64,000 bases of DNA from Providencia huaxiensis (GCF_002843235.3 NZ_CP031123.2:992001-1056000), one strand, 5' to 3'; counted from the first letter of the stretch, positions 36,155 through 45,044 are shown. A program made the numbers and translations. The notes: generated by a model not told the origin, from the sequence alone.

Positions 36155-37444
36155 ATGGAACAGAAGCAGTATTGGCTTGGTCTACCTAAGCATTTGTTCT
36201 GGGGTTTTATTGCCATCGCTATTTTTATGAGTGGTGATGGTTTTGAAATGGCTTTTTTATCGAAACATATTACTGATTTAGGGTTTACACCGGCACAATC
36301 AGCGATGGTATTTACTGTCTACGGCTTAATGGCAGCTGTTGCAGCATGGGCATCTGGCGTCGTAGCTGAAATTATCACGCCCCTAAAAGCCATGATGATT
36401 GGGTTTATTCTCTGGATTGTCATGCATGCCTTATTTATGGCATTTGGCTTAGGTATGAAAAGCTACAGTATGATGCTGTTATTTTATGGTATTCGTGGAT
36501 TAGCTTATCCATTGTTTATCTATTCATTTATGATGATGTTGGTGCAAGTCATCCCTCGAGCGCATCTTGCTGCGGCTACCGGTTGGTTCTGGGCAATGTA
36601 CTCGGTAGGTATTGGTGTTATCGGCAGCTATCTGCCTAGTTTCTCAATCCCAATGATGGGGGAAACAGGAACATTATGGATGGCCATCGGTTGGGTTGCA
36701 CTTGGTGGTGCGATTGCGTACTTTAGCCTACGCAATGTTCCAGTTGACCGCTCTAAAGTCAATTTACCGATGAAAGATAAAATGGCCGAATTATCGCGGG
36801 CTGCCACCATTTTATTTACCAACAAAAACATCTTTATGGCGAGTTTAATCCGTATTATCAATACAATCTCATTGTTTGGTTTTGCGATTATCATGCCATT
36901 ACTGTTTGTTGACCGTTTAGGGTTCACCATTTCTGAATGGTTACAGATTTGGGCTGTTTTCTTCTTTGTCACTATTTTTACGAATATTTTTTGGGGAATT
37001 GTTGGTGAACACATTGGTTGGGTTCGCCAAGTTAGATGGTTTGGTTGCCTAGGTATGGCAGTATCTAGCCTGATGTTCTATTACTTACCGGTTTATTTTG
37101 GCCATAATTTTGCGATTGCGTTAATACCTGCGATTTTACTGGGGATCTTTGTGGCGGCTTTCGTACCGATGACAGCCGTTTTCCCAAGTATTGAACCTCA
37201 CCATAAAGGTGCTGCCGTCTCAATTTATAACCTTTCCGCGGGATTAAGTAATTTTGCCGCACCCGCAATAGCCAGTTTAGTATTACCTTTCTTTGATATT
37301 GTGGGCGTTGTTTGGGCATATACAGGTTTGTATATCTTTGCAGGAATACTGACATTCTTTATTAAAGTGCCACAACCTGGGTTTGAAAATAATCGCAAAA
37401 TAAAACCAGCCAAGGTAGCGACTGAGCAACAAACGAGTCATTAA
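36155..37444 (+). CDS. dalT: D-arabinitol transporter (MFS, RbtT/DalT)
   Basis: A 429-residue major facilitator with about twelve spans, close to Klebsiella RbtT and DalT over its whole length (start YWLGLPKHLFWGFIAIAIFM, then MSGDGFEMAFLSKHI, GVVAEIITP and HKGAAVSIYNLSAGLSNF). It imports D-arabinitol by proton symport. It is the third gene of dalDKT and is followed by a terminator. As RbtT and DalT are near-identical in type, ribitol uptake is also possible. Confidence 0.9.
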   Translation: MEQKQYWLGLPKHLFWGFIAIAIFMSGDGFEMAFLSKHITDLGFTPAQSAMVFTVYGLMAAVAAWASGVVAEIITPLKAMMIGFILWIVMHALFMAFGLGMKSYSMMLLFYGIRGLAYPLFIYSFMMMLVQVIPRAHLAAATGWFWAMYSVGIGVIGSYLPSFSIPMMGETGTLWMAIGWVALGGAIAYFSLRNVPVDRSKVNLPMKDKMAELSRAATILFTNKNIFMASLIRIINTISLFGFAIIMPLLFVDRLGFTISEWLQIWAVFFFVTIFTNIFWGIVGEHIGWVRQVRWFGCLGMAVSSLMFYYLPVYFGHNFAIALIPAILLGIFVAAFVPMTAVFPSIEPHHKGAAVSIYNLSAGLSNFAAPAIASLVLPFFDIVGVVWAYTGLYIFAGILTFFIKVPQPGFENNRKIKPAKVATEQQTSH

Positions 37445-37469
37445 ATTATTTTATCTATTACTCATTACG

Positions 37470-37503
37470 CCCCGTAGGTAGTTAATTATCTATGGGGTTT
37501 TTC
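37470..37503 (+). terminator. Terminator after dalT
   Basis: CCCCGTAG and CTATGGGG pair (one G-T) and are followed by TTTTTC. Confidence 0.85.
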
Positions 37504-38084
37504 TTTATTTAAATAAACTTTATTGCCAAAACAAACTAAATTGGAGAGGAAGGGGTATCATCCTTTTCAACGGCAATATAAAGAGAAACGGTTTAAAAAT
37601 AAAATAAAGTAGAATATTTTCTATAAATAGAAATATTGGTCATCTTTATAAGGCGATTTTTCGTCATATTGCGATAATTATTGAAAATACAGCCATGGAC
37701 AATAGAATATAATTTCATAGATTAAAAAATCAACTACAGTTGATTTGTTTATAAAAAATAACTTAAATGACATAAAATATTAACTTATAAACCTGCATTT
37801 AGAGAATATTAAGGGGCTTGGCCCCTTTCAATGTTATATCTGACTATTTAGTTCACTGCATAGCTTTATTCCAAGCTGTTTAAATCCGGTTTAACTCTCT
37901 ATACATCTGAATTTTCGGTGTTATGATGAATTTTGTTGCAATTTCGTGTATTTGCAGCGAAATGCTCTCTATATTGGTGTTTTGTTGTGCTAAATAAAAT
38001 TTATAATCTAATCCTAATTAAAATTAATAGTTTTCAATACCAAGAAATAATCTAATAAAAAAAGATAAGTGCGGGGAAAAAGTT
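37504..38084. other. 580-bp noncoding region before the transporter-M20 operon
   Basis: No gene seen. Two symmetrical elements stand out: a perfect palindrome of 9-bp arms AAATCAACT/AGTTGATTT (37727-37746), and a compact hairpin AAGGGGC-TTG-GCCCCTT (37811-37827) with only a short T tract. An undescribed small RNA ending at the second hairpin is possible but I see no clear promoter for it. Confidence 0.5.
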
Positions 38085-39308
38085 ATGTCACAGATGTTAG
38101 CTCTGTTTCTGATAGTGGGAATATTATATATCGGGGATGCTATAGCCGTTAGAACTAAGGCTTGGATCCCCTCCGTATTTGTATGCGCAGTGCTCTTTCT
38201 TTTAGGTTATTGGACTATTTTCCCGAAAGATATTGTAAGTATTGCCGGTATTCCTCAAGTAGTTGCGGTTACCTTGATGTATTTGTTAATTACAAATATG
38301 GGAACCTTATTATCGTTAAAAGAATTGTTGCGCCAATGGAAAACCATTCTTATCTCCTTAGCTGGGATTTTAGGCATCATTTTCTTAACCTTTATCATTG
38401 GGGTTGCCCTATTTGATTTAAATACTGTATTAGTTGCAGTTCCTCCGTTAGTTGGCGGTATTGTATCTTCGTTAATTATGTCAAAAGGTGCGGCTGAGGC
38501 TGGTTTAGTCGACCTTTCAGTTTTCGCTATTTTAATTTACGTCATGCAGGGGTTTGCGGGCTATCCATTAACAGCCATCATGTTAAAAAAAGAAGGGCGC
38601 CGAGTTTTAGAAAAATATCGCAATGGCCAATGGCAAGAAACCTTATCGGTAGACGGGGCAAAAGAGGTTGAAGTTAAAACGGTGGTATCTGAAGATGAAA
38701 TGCCACGTATGTTCAAAAAAATCCCTAATCACTATAACACCAGCTATTTTAAATTCTTACGCTTAGCTGCGGTAGGGTATTTGGCTTATTTAGCCTCATC
38801 TTTTGCTGCTCCTTATGTGAGTATTAGCCCATTTGTGTTGTGTTTATTATTTGGTGTTATTGCCTCTTCATTAGGTTTCTTAGAAAGACAGCCGCTACAA
38901 AAAGCCAATGGCTTTGGGTTCGCTATTATGGCCTTAATGTTGTTTATCTTCGATACATTAAACCACGCGACCCCAGATATGTTATTGCGCCTAGTTTATC
39001 CGATGGTGGTGTTAATTTGCGCTGCGGTTATTGGGATGTACCTTGCATCATGGGTGGTTGGTAAAATATTAGGCGTCACCAAAGAAATGGCGTTTGCTGT
39101 TGCTCTAACAGCGTTATATGGCTTTCCAGCTGACTACATTATTACGAATGAAGCGATCAACGCGTTAACAAAAGACGAAAAGGAACGCCAAGTATTAACT
39201 AGCCATATGTTAGGGCCGATGCTAGTTGGTGGCTTTATTTCTGTGACCATGGTTTCTGTTGTATTAGCAGGTATTATGGTGGCTTATATTGTTCCAATTG
39301 CAGGGTAA
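38085..39308 (+). CDS. Multispan transporter linked to M20 amidohydrolases
   Basis: A 407-residue inner-membrane protein with about ten hydrophobic segments and a central charged loop (about residues 170-225, with several Lys and Glu). Symmetric-looking halves carry PPLVGGIVSSLIMSKGAAEAGL and ALYGFPADYIITNEAIN, both suggestive of discontinuous helices in a carrier. I do not recognise the family firmly. It is the first gene of a three-gene set with two M20 hydrolases, and lies five bases before the next gene. The likely job is import of an N-substituted amino acid or ureide cleaved by those enzymes. Confidence 0.72.
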   Translation: MSQMLALFLIVGILYIGDAIAVRTKAWIPSVFVCAVLFLLGYWTIFPKDIVSIAGIPQVVAVTLMYLLITNMGTLLSLKELLRQWKTILISLAGILGIIFLTFIIGVALFDLNTVLVAVPPLVGGIVSSLIMSKGAAEAGLVDLSVFAILIYVMQGFAGYPLTAIMLKKEGRRVLEKYRNGQWQETLSVDGAKEVEVKTVVSEDEMPRMFKKIPNHYNTSYFKFLRLAAVGYLAYLASSFAAPYVSISPFVLCLLFGVIASSLGFLERQPLQKANGFGFAIMALMLFIFDTLNHATPDMLLRLVYPMVVLICAAVIGMYLASWVVGKILGVTKEMAFAVALTALYGFPADYIITNEAINALTKDEKERQVLTSHMLGPMLVGGFISVTMVSVVLAGIMVAYIVPIAG

Positions 39309-39313
39309 AAATA

Positions 39314-40549
39314 ATGGAAACAAGTACTTCAAGAATTCAGCGCCACTTAGAACAATTGGCAGAATATACCGCAACACCGGGTCAAGGTACTACGCGGATG
39401 AGCTACAGCGAACAAGATAAACAAGCGCGTGATTACCTAAAACAAGAAATGCGAGTCCTAGGTTTACAAGTCCGTGAAGATGCTATTGGTAATATTTATG
39501 GGCGCTTAGAAGGCCAGCAACCTGATTTGCCTGCGGTGATTGTGGGTTCTCATTTTGACTCTGTTCCTCATGGCGGGGCATTTGATGGCCCCGCAGGGAT
39601 TGTCACCGGTTTGGATGTTGTCGCGCGTATTCGCGAGCAAAACTTAACACCAAAGTACCCCTTAGAAGTGATAGCCTTAGTTGAAGAAGAAGGTACCAGT
39701 TTTGGCCGCGGTTTGATGGCTTCAAGTGTAATAACGGGTTTGATTGGTACTAAAGAATTATACCAACTCAAGGATAGCCAGGGCGTGAGTGCTGCAAAGC
39801 GTATGGCAGAGGCAGGGTTCAATGCAGACAATGCATCCCAAGCTGTGCTTGACCCTAAAAAGGTTAAAGCATTTTTAGAGCTACATATCGAACAAGGCCC
39901 GGTGTTAGAACAGGCCAATGAAGATGTAGGGATCGTAGAAACCATCGTCGGTATCAGCCAGTTAGAGATTAAACTGACAGGTAAAGCTGGCCATGCAGGT
40001 ACTACGCCAATGAATATGCGGGCCGATGCATTAGTGTGTGCTAGCCAAATTATCAGCCATATCCCTGAACTCGCAAAAGCGGCAGGGGATAATACAGTTG
40101 CGACCGTGGGACGTTTAGCGGTATTGCCGAATGGGGCGAATGTCATCCCAAGCGAAGTCACCTTTAGCGTTGATATCCGTTCTAAAAATGATATCGCATT
40201 ACGTAAAGTGATTGAGCAAATAGTTGAGTTAACAGAACAAATTAGTAATTCGTTAGCAATTTCAAGCGGTATTGTTCAGCCGTTATATGTTCAGCCAACG
40301 GAGCTCAATAGCGATATTCATCAACTGATGCAACAGCATGCCAGTGACCAAAACTTACGTTTTCGTTCAATGGTCAGTGGTGCAGGGCATGACACAATGA
40401 TTTTTGCAGGTATTACTCAAACAGGGCTGATATTTGTGCCAAGCCGCAATGGATTAAGCCATCATCCAGATGAATGGACGGATTATGCACAAATTGCACG
40501 AGGGGCAGATGTGATGTTTGCTACTGTTAAGTCATTAATAGAATGCTAA
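39314..40549 (+). CDS. M20 amidohydrolase, hydantoinase/carbamoylase (allantoate amidohydrolase-like) subfamily
   Basis: A 411-residue Zn-dependent amidase. Metal ligands can be placed in GSHFDSVPHGGAFDGPAG (His and Asp), LVEEEGTSFGRGLMAS (the double Glu) and ELHIEQGPVLE (His), with the late His in GAGHDTMIFA. A dimerisation insert begins near QLEIKLTGKAGHAGTTPM. Members cleave N-carbamoyl amino acids, allantoate or ureidoglycine. It follows the transporter by five bases and precedes a second M20 enzyme, but no purine or hydantoin genes are nearby, so the substrate is open. Confidence 0.88.
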   Translation: METSTSRIQRHLEQLAEYTATPGQGTTRMSYSEQDKQARDYLKQEMRVLGLQVREDAIGNIYGRLEGQQPDLPAVIVGSHFDSVPHGGAFDGPAGIVTGLDVVARIREQNLTPKYPLEVIALVEEEGTSFGRGLMASSVITGLIGTKELYQLKDSQGVSAAKRMAEAGFNADNASQAVLDPKKVKAFLELHIEQGPVLEQANEDVGIVETIVGISQLEIKLTGKAGHAGTTPMNMRADALVCASQIISHIPELAKAAGDNTVATVGRLAVLPNGANVIPSEVTFSVDIRSKNDIALRKVIEQIVELTEQISNSLAISSGIVQPLYVQPTELNSDIHQLMQQHASDQNLRFRSMVSGAGHDTMIFAGITQTGLIFVPSRNGLSHHPDEWTDYAQIARGADVMFATVKSLIEC

Positions 40550-40605
40550 TTAATAAATAAGCCAGATACAGTATCTGATTGAGCAATAGGGTAAAAGGTA
40601 GAAAA

Positions 40606-41790
40606 ATGATCAACAAAATAATTACAGCCGCAATCAAAAAACACACACCTGAAATGATTGCTTTTCGTCGTGACCTACACGCTCATCCTGAACTACCATT
40701 TGAAGAAATACGTACCACAAAACGTATTGCTGAAGAATTAGACAAAATTGGAATAGCGTATCGATTAACCGAGCCTACAGGCGTTATTGCTGAAATTAAA
40801 GGCGGTAAACCGGGCAAAACGGTAGCTTTACGAGCAGATATCGATGCATTACCCGTTTTGGAATTGAATGATTCATTAGAATATAAATCAACAATTGAAG
40901 GTAAAATGCATGCTTGTGGCCATGATGCACACACAGCGATGCTATTAACCGCAGCCAAAGCGCTGTATGAGGTGCGTGAAGAACTAGCCGGTAATGTGCG
41001 TTTAATTTTCCAACCCGCAGAAGAGATCGCCCAAGGCGCATTAGCCATGATCAAACAAGGCGCAATCGAAAATGTCGATAACGTTTTTGGCATGCACATT
41101 TGGACAACGACACCATCAGGAAAAGTGTCTTGTAATGTGGGAGGGTCTTTTGCTTCCGCTGATTTACTGAAAGTTACTTTTAAAGGTCGTGGTGGGCATG
41201 GATCAATGCCAGAAGCGACCATTGACGCTGCGGTTGTTGCTTCTGCATTTGTCATGAATTTACAAGCGATTGTGTCCCGGGAAACCTCATCTTTAGACTC
41301 AGCCGTGGTCACGATCGGTAAAATGGATGTCGGGACACGCTTCAATGTTATCGCAGAAAATGCAGTATTGGACGGTACGGTACGTTGTTTTGATATTGAA
41401 ACTCGTAACCGAATCGAAGCCGCTATTCGCCGTTATGCAGAGCATACTGCGGCTATTTATGGGGCGACTGCACATGTTGATTATATCTATGGGACATTAC
41501 CTGTTATCAATGAGGAACGTAGCGCGTTATTGGCGCAATCCGTGATTTCGCAAGCTTTTGGTGAGCAAGCTCTGATCCACGAAAGACCGACACCGGGCGG
41601 TGAAGATTTCAGCTTCTACATTGAAAATATCCCAGGGTGCTTTGCTCTGCTAGGTACAGGAAATGCCGAAAAGGACACTCAGTGGGCACATCATCATGGC
41701 TGCTTTAATATTGATGAAGACACGATGGCGACAGGCGCTGAGCTTCATGCACAATATGCATGGAGTTATTTACAGCAACAGGAGTTTTAA
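40606..41790 (+). CDS. M20D amidohydrolase (N-acyl amino acid/hippurate hydrolase-like)
   Basis: A 394-residue metallo-aminoacylase of the HipO/YtnL group. Ligands are seen in MHACGHDAHTAMLL (Cys, His and Asp), FQPAEEIAQGA (Glu), GMHIWTTTPSG (His) and the C-terminal PTPGGEDFSFY. The start is the ATG at 40606, with AAAGG eight bases before. Such enzymes remove acyl groups from amino acids. It completes the transporter-M20-M20 unit, which suggests stepwise degradation of an N-acyl or N-carbamoyl compound. Confidence 0.9.
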   Translation: MINKIITAAIKKHTPEMIAFRRDLHAHPELPFEEIRTTKRIAEELDKIGIAYRLTEPTGVIAEIKGGKPGKTVALRADIDALPVLELNDSLEYKSTIEGKMHACGHDAHTAMLLTAAKALYEVREELAGNVRLIFQPAEEIAQGALAMIKQGAIENVDNVFGMHIWTTTPSGKVSCNVGGSFASADLLKVTFKGRGGHGSMPEATIDAAVVASAFVMNLQAIVSRETSSLDSAVVTIGKMDVGTRFNVIAENAVLDGTVRCFDIETRNRIEAAIRRYAEHTAAIYGATAHVDYIYGTLPVINEERSALLAQSVISQAFGEQALIHERPTPGGEDFSFYIENIPGCFALLGTGNAEKDTQWAHHHGCFNIDEDTMATGAELHAQYAWSYLQQQEF

Positions 41791-41877
41791 TTGAGCCTGT
41801 TAATGCTATTAGGGTTAGTTGTTTTACCAATACCGGGATTACCACTAACCCTACTGCCTATTTATTTTGGTTATTAA
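41791..41877 (+). CDS. Possible 28-residue hydrophobic peptide
   Basis: A TTG-started frame that begins immediately after the M20D stop, with AGGAG six bases upstream. The peptide is almost wholly Leu, Pro, Val and Ile (core VVLPIPGLPLTLLPI), as in single-span small membrane proteins. The good ribosome site may be chance, because it lies inside the preceding gene's last codons. Reported as a candidate only. Confidence 0.2.
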   Translation: MSLLMLLGLVVLPIPGLPLTLLPIYFGY

Positions 41878-41920
41878 GATAAGTTAAGAGCGCGAATAGC
41901 GGCGAGTTGTGTGGCCGCTA

Positions 41921-42094
41921 TTAATTATGATGAATAAAAATAGCGTCTCTTAAACGCTGTTGTTGTTCAAATCGTTGCTCTTGGTTGAGCTGTGGGTCAT
42001 GGGATAGCTGCATTAGCATTTCATTCATATTATGAACTGAGTTTTCATCAATCAATTGATTCACTTTTTCAACAATTTCATCATAGTAGGACAT
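41921..42094 (-). CDS. ydcY: YdcY-like small protein (DUF2526)
   Basis: A 57-residue protein below common length cut-offs. It begins MSYYDEIVEKVNQLIDEN and continues with HNMNEMLMQLSHDPQLNQEQ and QQQRLRDAI, which follow the pattern of E. coli YdcY (77 residues) through its first three quarters; the C-terminal tail of YdcY is missing here. GGAGG lies eight bases before the ATG. It is predicted all-helical and cytoplasmic. Function is unknown. It is a single gene between the M20 operon and the XRE regulator. Confidence 0.8.
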   Translation of the reverse strand: MSYYDEIVEKVNQLIDENSVHNMNEMLMQLSHDPQLNQEQRFEQQQRLRDAIFIHHN

Positions 42095-42161
42095 CACACA
42101 GCCTCCAATTAATATTCACTAGAGCTATCATAACGCAAAATCTATTGGGCTAGATAGGCGA

Positions 42162-42722
42162 TTAATTCTGTTTATCGATCACCATAACCGCCATCGTATT
42201 CGGTTCTAAGGCTCGCATTATATGCGGCTCATCTCCAGGGTAGTGAATATAGTCCCCAACTTGTAATTCAACAGGGTTATCCAATGGGCCGACTAATGCT
42301 CTACCAGACATAATAATGATGTGCTCGCTAACGCCACGCATATGAGGCTCTGAAATACGGTCACGGCCGGGCTGGGTAATCACAGTATAAATATCCCGTC
42401 GCGAATCAGCAGGGGCAGATGAGAGCAAAAAGGCCAAATAATTTGCGTGCTCAGCACTAACAGGTATTGCCTCCCCATGGCGGATCACTGTGATAGTTTC
42501 TTGTTTCTCTTCAATTAATCGAGCGAAAGGAATATCTAACGCGACACAAAGTGCCCATAAGGTTTCAATACTTGGGTTACCACTACCAGATTCCAATTGA
42601 GAAAGTGTCGATTTAGCGATACCCGCTTTGCGAGATAGCTCTGATAGTGATAGCCCACTTTTTTGTCTTTCACGGACAAGGGCTTTCGAAATCAACTCAA
42701 TGGGAGGAGAAGGTAGATTCAA
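42162..42722 (-). CDS. XRE-cupin transcriptional regulator
   Basis: A regulator of about 186 residues with an N-terminal XRE helix-turn-helix (LSLSELSRKAGIAKSTLSQL, then SGSGNPSIETLWAL) and a C-terminal cupin (about 110-180; SEPHMRGVSEHIIIMSG and GDYIHYPGDEPHIM). I prefer a TTG start at 42722, as AGGAAA lies six bases upstream; an ATG at 42767 lies inside the promoter of the divergent azlC and has no ribosome site. Regulators of this type often sit next to amino-acid carriers and probably control azlCD here. Confidence 0.85.
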   Translation of the reverse strand: MNLPSPPIELISKALVRERQKSGLSLSELSRKAGIAKSTLSQLESGSGNPSIETLWALCVALDIPFARLIEEKQETITVIRHGEAIPVSAEHANYLAFLLSSAPADSRRDIYTVITQPGRDRISEPHMRGVSEHIIIMSGRALVGPLDNPVELQVGDYIHYPGDEPHIMRALEPNTMAVMVIDKQN

Positions 42723-42741
42723 TTTTAATTTCCTATTTAGA

Positions 42742-42770
42742 TTGCACTTTATATTGCCTATCGACATAAT
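42742..42770 (+). promoter_or_regulatory. Sigma-70 promoter for azlCD
   Basis: TTGCAC (42742-42747), a 17-base spacer and CATAAT (42765-42770). Transcription would start near 42777, leaving a leader to the ATG at 42804. Confidence 0.65.
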
Positions 42771-42803
42771 GAACGAATGTATTATATATCGAACGGTTTA
42801 GGA

Positions 42804-43469
42804 ATGCTAACGTCAATAAGCTCAACATTAAATCATAGCACAGTGAAAAACATAGCTCTTGTCTGTTTTGCTGACTTAATTGTCGGCATTTCTTATGGCG
42901 CATTGGCGCTTTCACAAGGATTTGACTGGTGGGTACCACTCACTTTATCTATTTTAGTGCTCGCAGGGGCGTCTGAGTTTTTGTTTATTGGTGTTATTTT
43001 TGCAGGGGGAAGCCCACTTTCTGCTGCACTTGCGGGGTTGTTAGTCAATTCACGGCATATCCCTTTTAGTTTTGCGACCAGTGATTTAACGGGTAAGGGA
43101 GCAAAGTCATTACTGGGCTATCACATTATGAATGATGAGAGTGTTGTATTTGGTTTAGCTCAAGAAACTGAGTCAGAAAAACGTGCGGCCTTTTGGTTAT
43201 GTGGAATAGGTATTTTACTGTGTTGGCCAATAGGTGTTGTGATAGGTGAGGTATTGGGCAGCTTTATTAGTGATACACATATATATGGGATGGATGCGAT
43301 GTTTCCTGCGATTATTTTAGCGCTTTCATTACCTGCGTTATCGGATAAACGGCTTAGATTAACCGCCATTATCGGTGCAATCATTGCGGTTGCGACCACA
43401 CCGATACTACCAGCAGGGATCCCCGTATTACTCGCACTATTGAGCTTGGTTATTTATATAAGGAAATAA
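42804..43469 (+). CDS. azlC: AzlC-type branched-chain amino acid export subunit
   Basis: A 221-residue membrane protein of the AzlC family with about six to seven spans. The early segment FADLIVGISYGALALSQGF and SEFLFIGVIFAGGSPLSAALAGLLVNSRHIPFS-type stretch (conserved Asn-Ser-Arg) mark the family. With AzlD it exports branched-chain or related amino acids. I prefer the ATG at 42804 over 42777, because 42777 coincides with the predicted transcription start. The next gene, azlD, follows after three bases. Confidence 0.88.
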   Translation: MLTSISSTLNHSTVKNIALVCFADLIVGISYGALALSQGFDWWVPLTLSILVLAGASEFLFIGVIFAGGSPLSAALAGLLVNSRHIPFSFATSDLTGKGAKSLLGYHIMNDESVVFGLAQETESEKRAAFWLCGIGILLCWPIGVVIGEVLGSFISDTHIYGMDAMFPAIILALSLPALSDKRLRLTAIIGAIIAVATTPILPAGIPVLLALLSLVIYIRK

Positions 43470-43472
43470 ATA

Positions 43473-43790
43473 ATGACAAATAACCCATGGTTAATTATTA
43501 GCGGTATCTTACTGCTGGCGATTGGTACTTATTTAATGCGAGCGTCAGGCGCTTTGCTGCGCGGTCGAGTGGTACTTTCTGAAAATAGCAAAATGTTATT
43601 TTCAGCGGCAGCTATTGTTATTTTATTCTCAGTTGCGGCAACATCTACGTTATTTTCTGGTGATGAAGTTTCTGATTGGCCTAAAATTGTAGGGGTGCTA
43701 GTGGCAGGGGTACTAACGTGGTTTAAAAAGCCATTTATTATCATTGTCTTGTCAGCTGCGATTGTGACTGCGTTACTTAGGTTAATTTAA
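43473..43790 (+). CDS. azlD: AzlD-type branched-chain amino acid export subunit
   Basis: A 105-residue membrane protein with about four spans, the usual size of AzlD. The start WLIISGILLLAIGTYLMRASG and the later WPKIVGVLVAGVLTWFKKPF fit the family. It is the obligatory small partner of AzlC. Translation is likely coupled, given the three-base gap and the AAGGAAA site within the end of azlC. Confidence 0.88.
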   Translation: MTNNPWLIISGILLLAIGTYLMRASGALLRGRVVLSENSKMLFSAAAIVILFSVAATSTLFSGDEVSDWPKIVGVLVAGVLTWFKKPFIIIVLSAAIVTALLRLI

Positions 43791-43941
43791 GGGGTTAATT
43801 TGAGCTGGTTAATCTAAAAAAAGTTAATATGAACAATGGACTGGTCTGAGCCGTAGCTAATTGAATAGTGCTGATTTATGTAAATTATATAGTCAACAGC
43901 TAAAAATAGTGAACAGATAGGAATAGCTAGCAGATAAAAAA

Positions 43942-43971
43942 GTAGCCCCGACTTGAAAGGAGTGGGGCCAC
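43942..43971 (-). terminator. Terminator after the DUF1508 gene
   Basis: GTAGCCCC and GGGGCCAC pair with one mismatch; on the minus strand a run of six T follows. Confidence 0.75.
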
Positions 43972-43977
43972 TGAAAT

Positions 43978-44166
43978 TTACTCAGTTAGATCTTTTATTG
44001 TTTCAGAAGAGCCATTTTTTTGGACAGAGGCAATCCCTTTAAGCGCAGATTGCTTAGAAGCATACATTTCACTTTTAGCAATCACTTCGTGATTCGCTGC
44101 TTTTAAAACGAAATAGTAAGGCTGAGCAACGTCTTTAGTGGATTTTTTTAATTCAAAATACCCCAT
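43978..44166 (-). CDS. DUF1508 (YegP-like) protein
   Basis: A 62-residue protein with one copy of the DUF1508 fold (MGYFELKKSTKDVAQPYYF, then LKAANHEVIAKSEMYAS and GIASVQKNG). E. coli YegP has two such repeats; this is the single-repeat form. The start is the ATG at 44166 with AGGAG upstream. It is cytoplasmic and monocistronic. Function is not established. Confidence 0.9.
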   Translation of the reverse strand: MGYFELKKSTKDVAQPYYFVLKAANHEVIAKSEMYASKQSALKGIASVQKNGSSETIKDLTE

Positions 44167-44319
44167 GATAAGCTCCTGATTTTCTATTGAAAGGGTGTCA
44201 AACAAAGTGTTAATAAGTCGCAGTTATTAACAATCTGCTTGAATTAAGATTAGTCGCTATTAGGTGTTATTACTAGGGGAAAGGGTTCAATTCAGATAAA
44301 CTTTTTTTCTAAAAAAAAA

Positions 44320-44337
44320 GCCTCTGGATACAGAGGC
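44320..44337 (-). terminator. Terminator after the small exported protein gene
   Basis: GCCTCTG-GATA-CAGAGGC, followed by nine T on the minus strand. A strong terminator about 130 bases past the gene at 44467. Confidence 0.85.
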
Positions 44338-44466
44338 AATCGTAGGATATATAGAACTCTTTATTATTTAACTAAAATATCGGTTTTTTCTCTCAACAGC
44401 TATCTGGTTGTACATATCAATATAAAAGGTTTTGCCGATAACTTAATTAATATTCATTAATATTAG

Positions 44467-44775
44467 CTATTGATTTGCTGCTGGAGTACGCATTGGTTCC
44501 GGTGTTGGCATCGTATTCATTGCTTTAAATTCAGGGGCTTCCATCACTGTGACTTTGACCACATAGCGTTTGCCATCTTCAATTTTTGGGGTGCTATTGG
44601 CCAGTTTTTTTACAGTTTCATTTGGTGTCGTCGTTTGTTCTGTAACGCTATATACCATATTGTGGTGGTTACCCATGTGCTGACGAGGCATTTTGTGGTT
44701 AACGCCATTTGCTGCCGCAGTAAAACCGACGGTTAATAATGCTAATGCTAATAAACTGGTATTTAATTTTTTCAT
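44467..44775 (-). CDS. Small periplasmic protein of unknown function
   Basis: A 102-residue protein with a clear Sec signal peptide (MKKLNTSLLALALLTVGFTAAA). The mature part is short, rich in His and Met at its start (NHKMPRQHMGNHHNM), which could bind metal, then a strand-like stretch KRYVVKVTVMEAPEF, and a Pro-rich tail. The start is the ATG at 44775 with GAGG upstream. I do not recognise it. The His/Met cluster suggests copper or another soft metal as a possible ligand, by inference only. Confidence 0.7.
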   Translation of the reverse strand: MKKLNTSLLALALLTVGFTAAANGVNHKMPRQHMGNHHNMVYSVTEQTTTPNETVKKLANSTPKIEDGKRYVVKVTVMEAPEFKAMNTMPTPEPMRTPAANQ

Positions 44776-45044
44776 TTCAATTTCCTCTGTATTGGTGATG
44801 AGCAAATCATTCACCAATTCATTTTGTCTCGCAATCGCTTTTACCTCCCCTGACGGAAGCTTCATAATTACTGCACTTTTTATTCAAGCTTGTTCCATAA
44901 TTTTTATAAAACAGTGGGTTAGTAGACGATAATTTACATTTTTAGACCACTTGTGCTAATGCAAGTTTCAGTGCTGGAGACATCAAAGAGGATAGTCTAG
45001 GATGGTAAGTTAGGTTCAATAAAACTCTTACAAAGTGAGTGTGT

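Noticed and set aside
39568..40161. Long minus-strand frame within the M20 gene
   Set aside because: Shadow of a conserved hydrolase with all metal ligands on the plus strand.
42777..42803. AzlC start at ATG 42777
   Set aside because: It coincides with the predicted transcription start of a 17-bp-spaced promoter, so the mRNA would be leaderless; ATG 42804 fits better.
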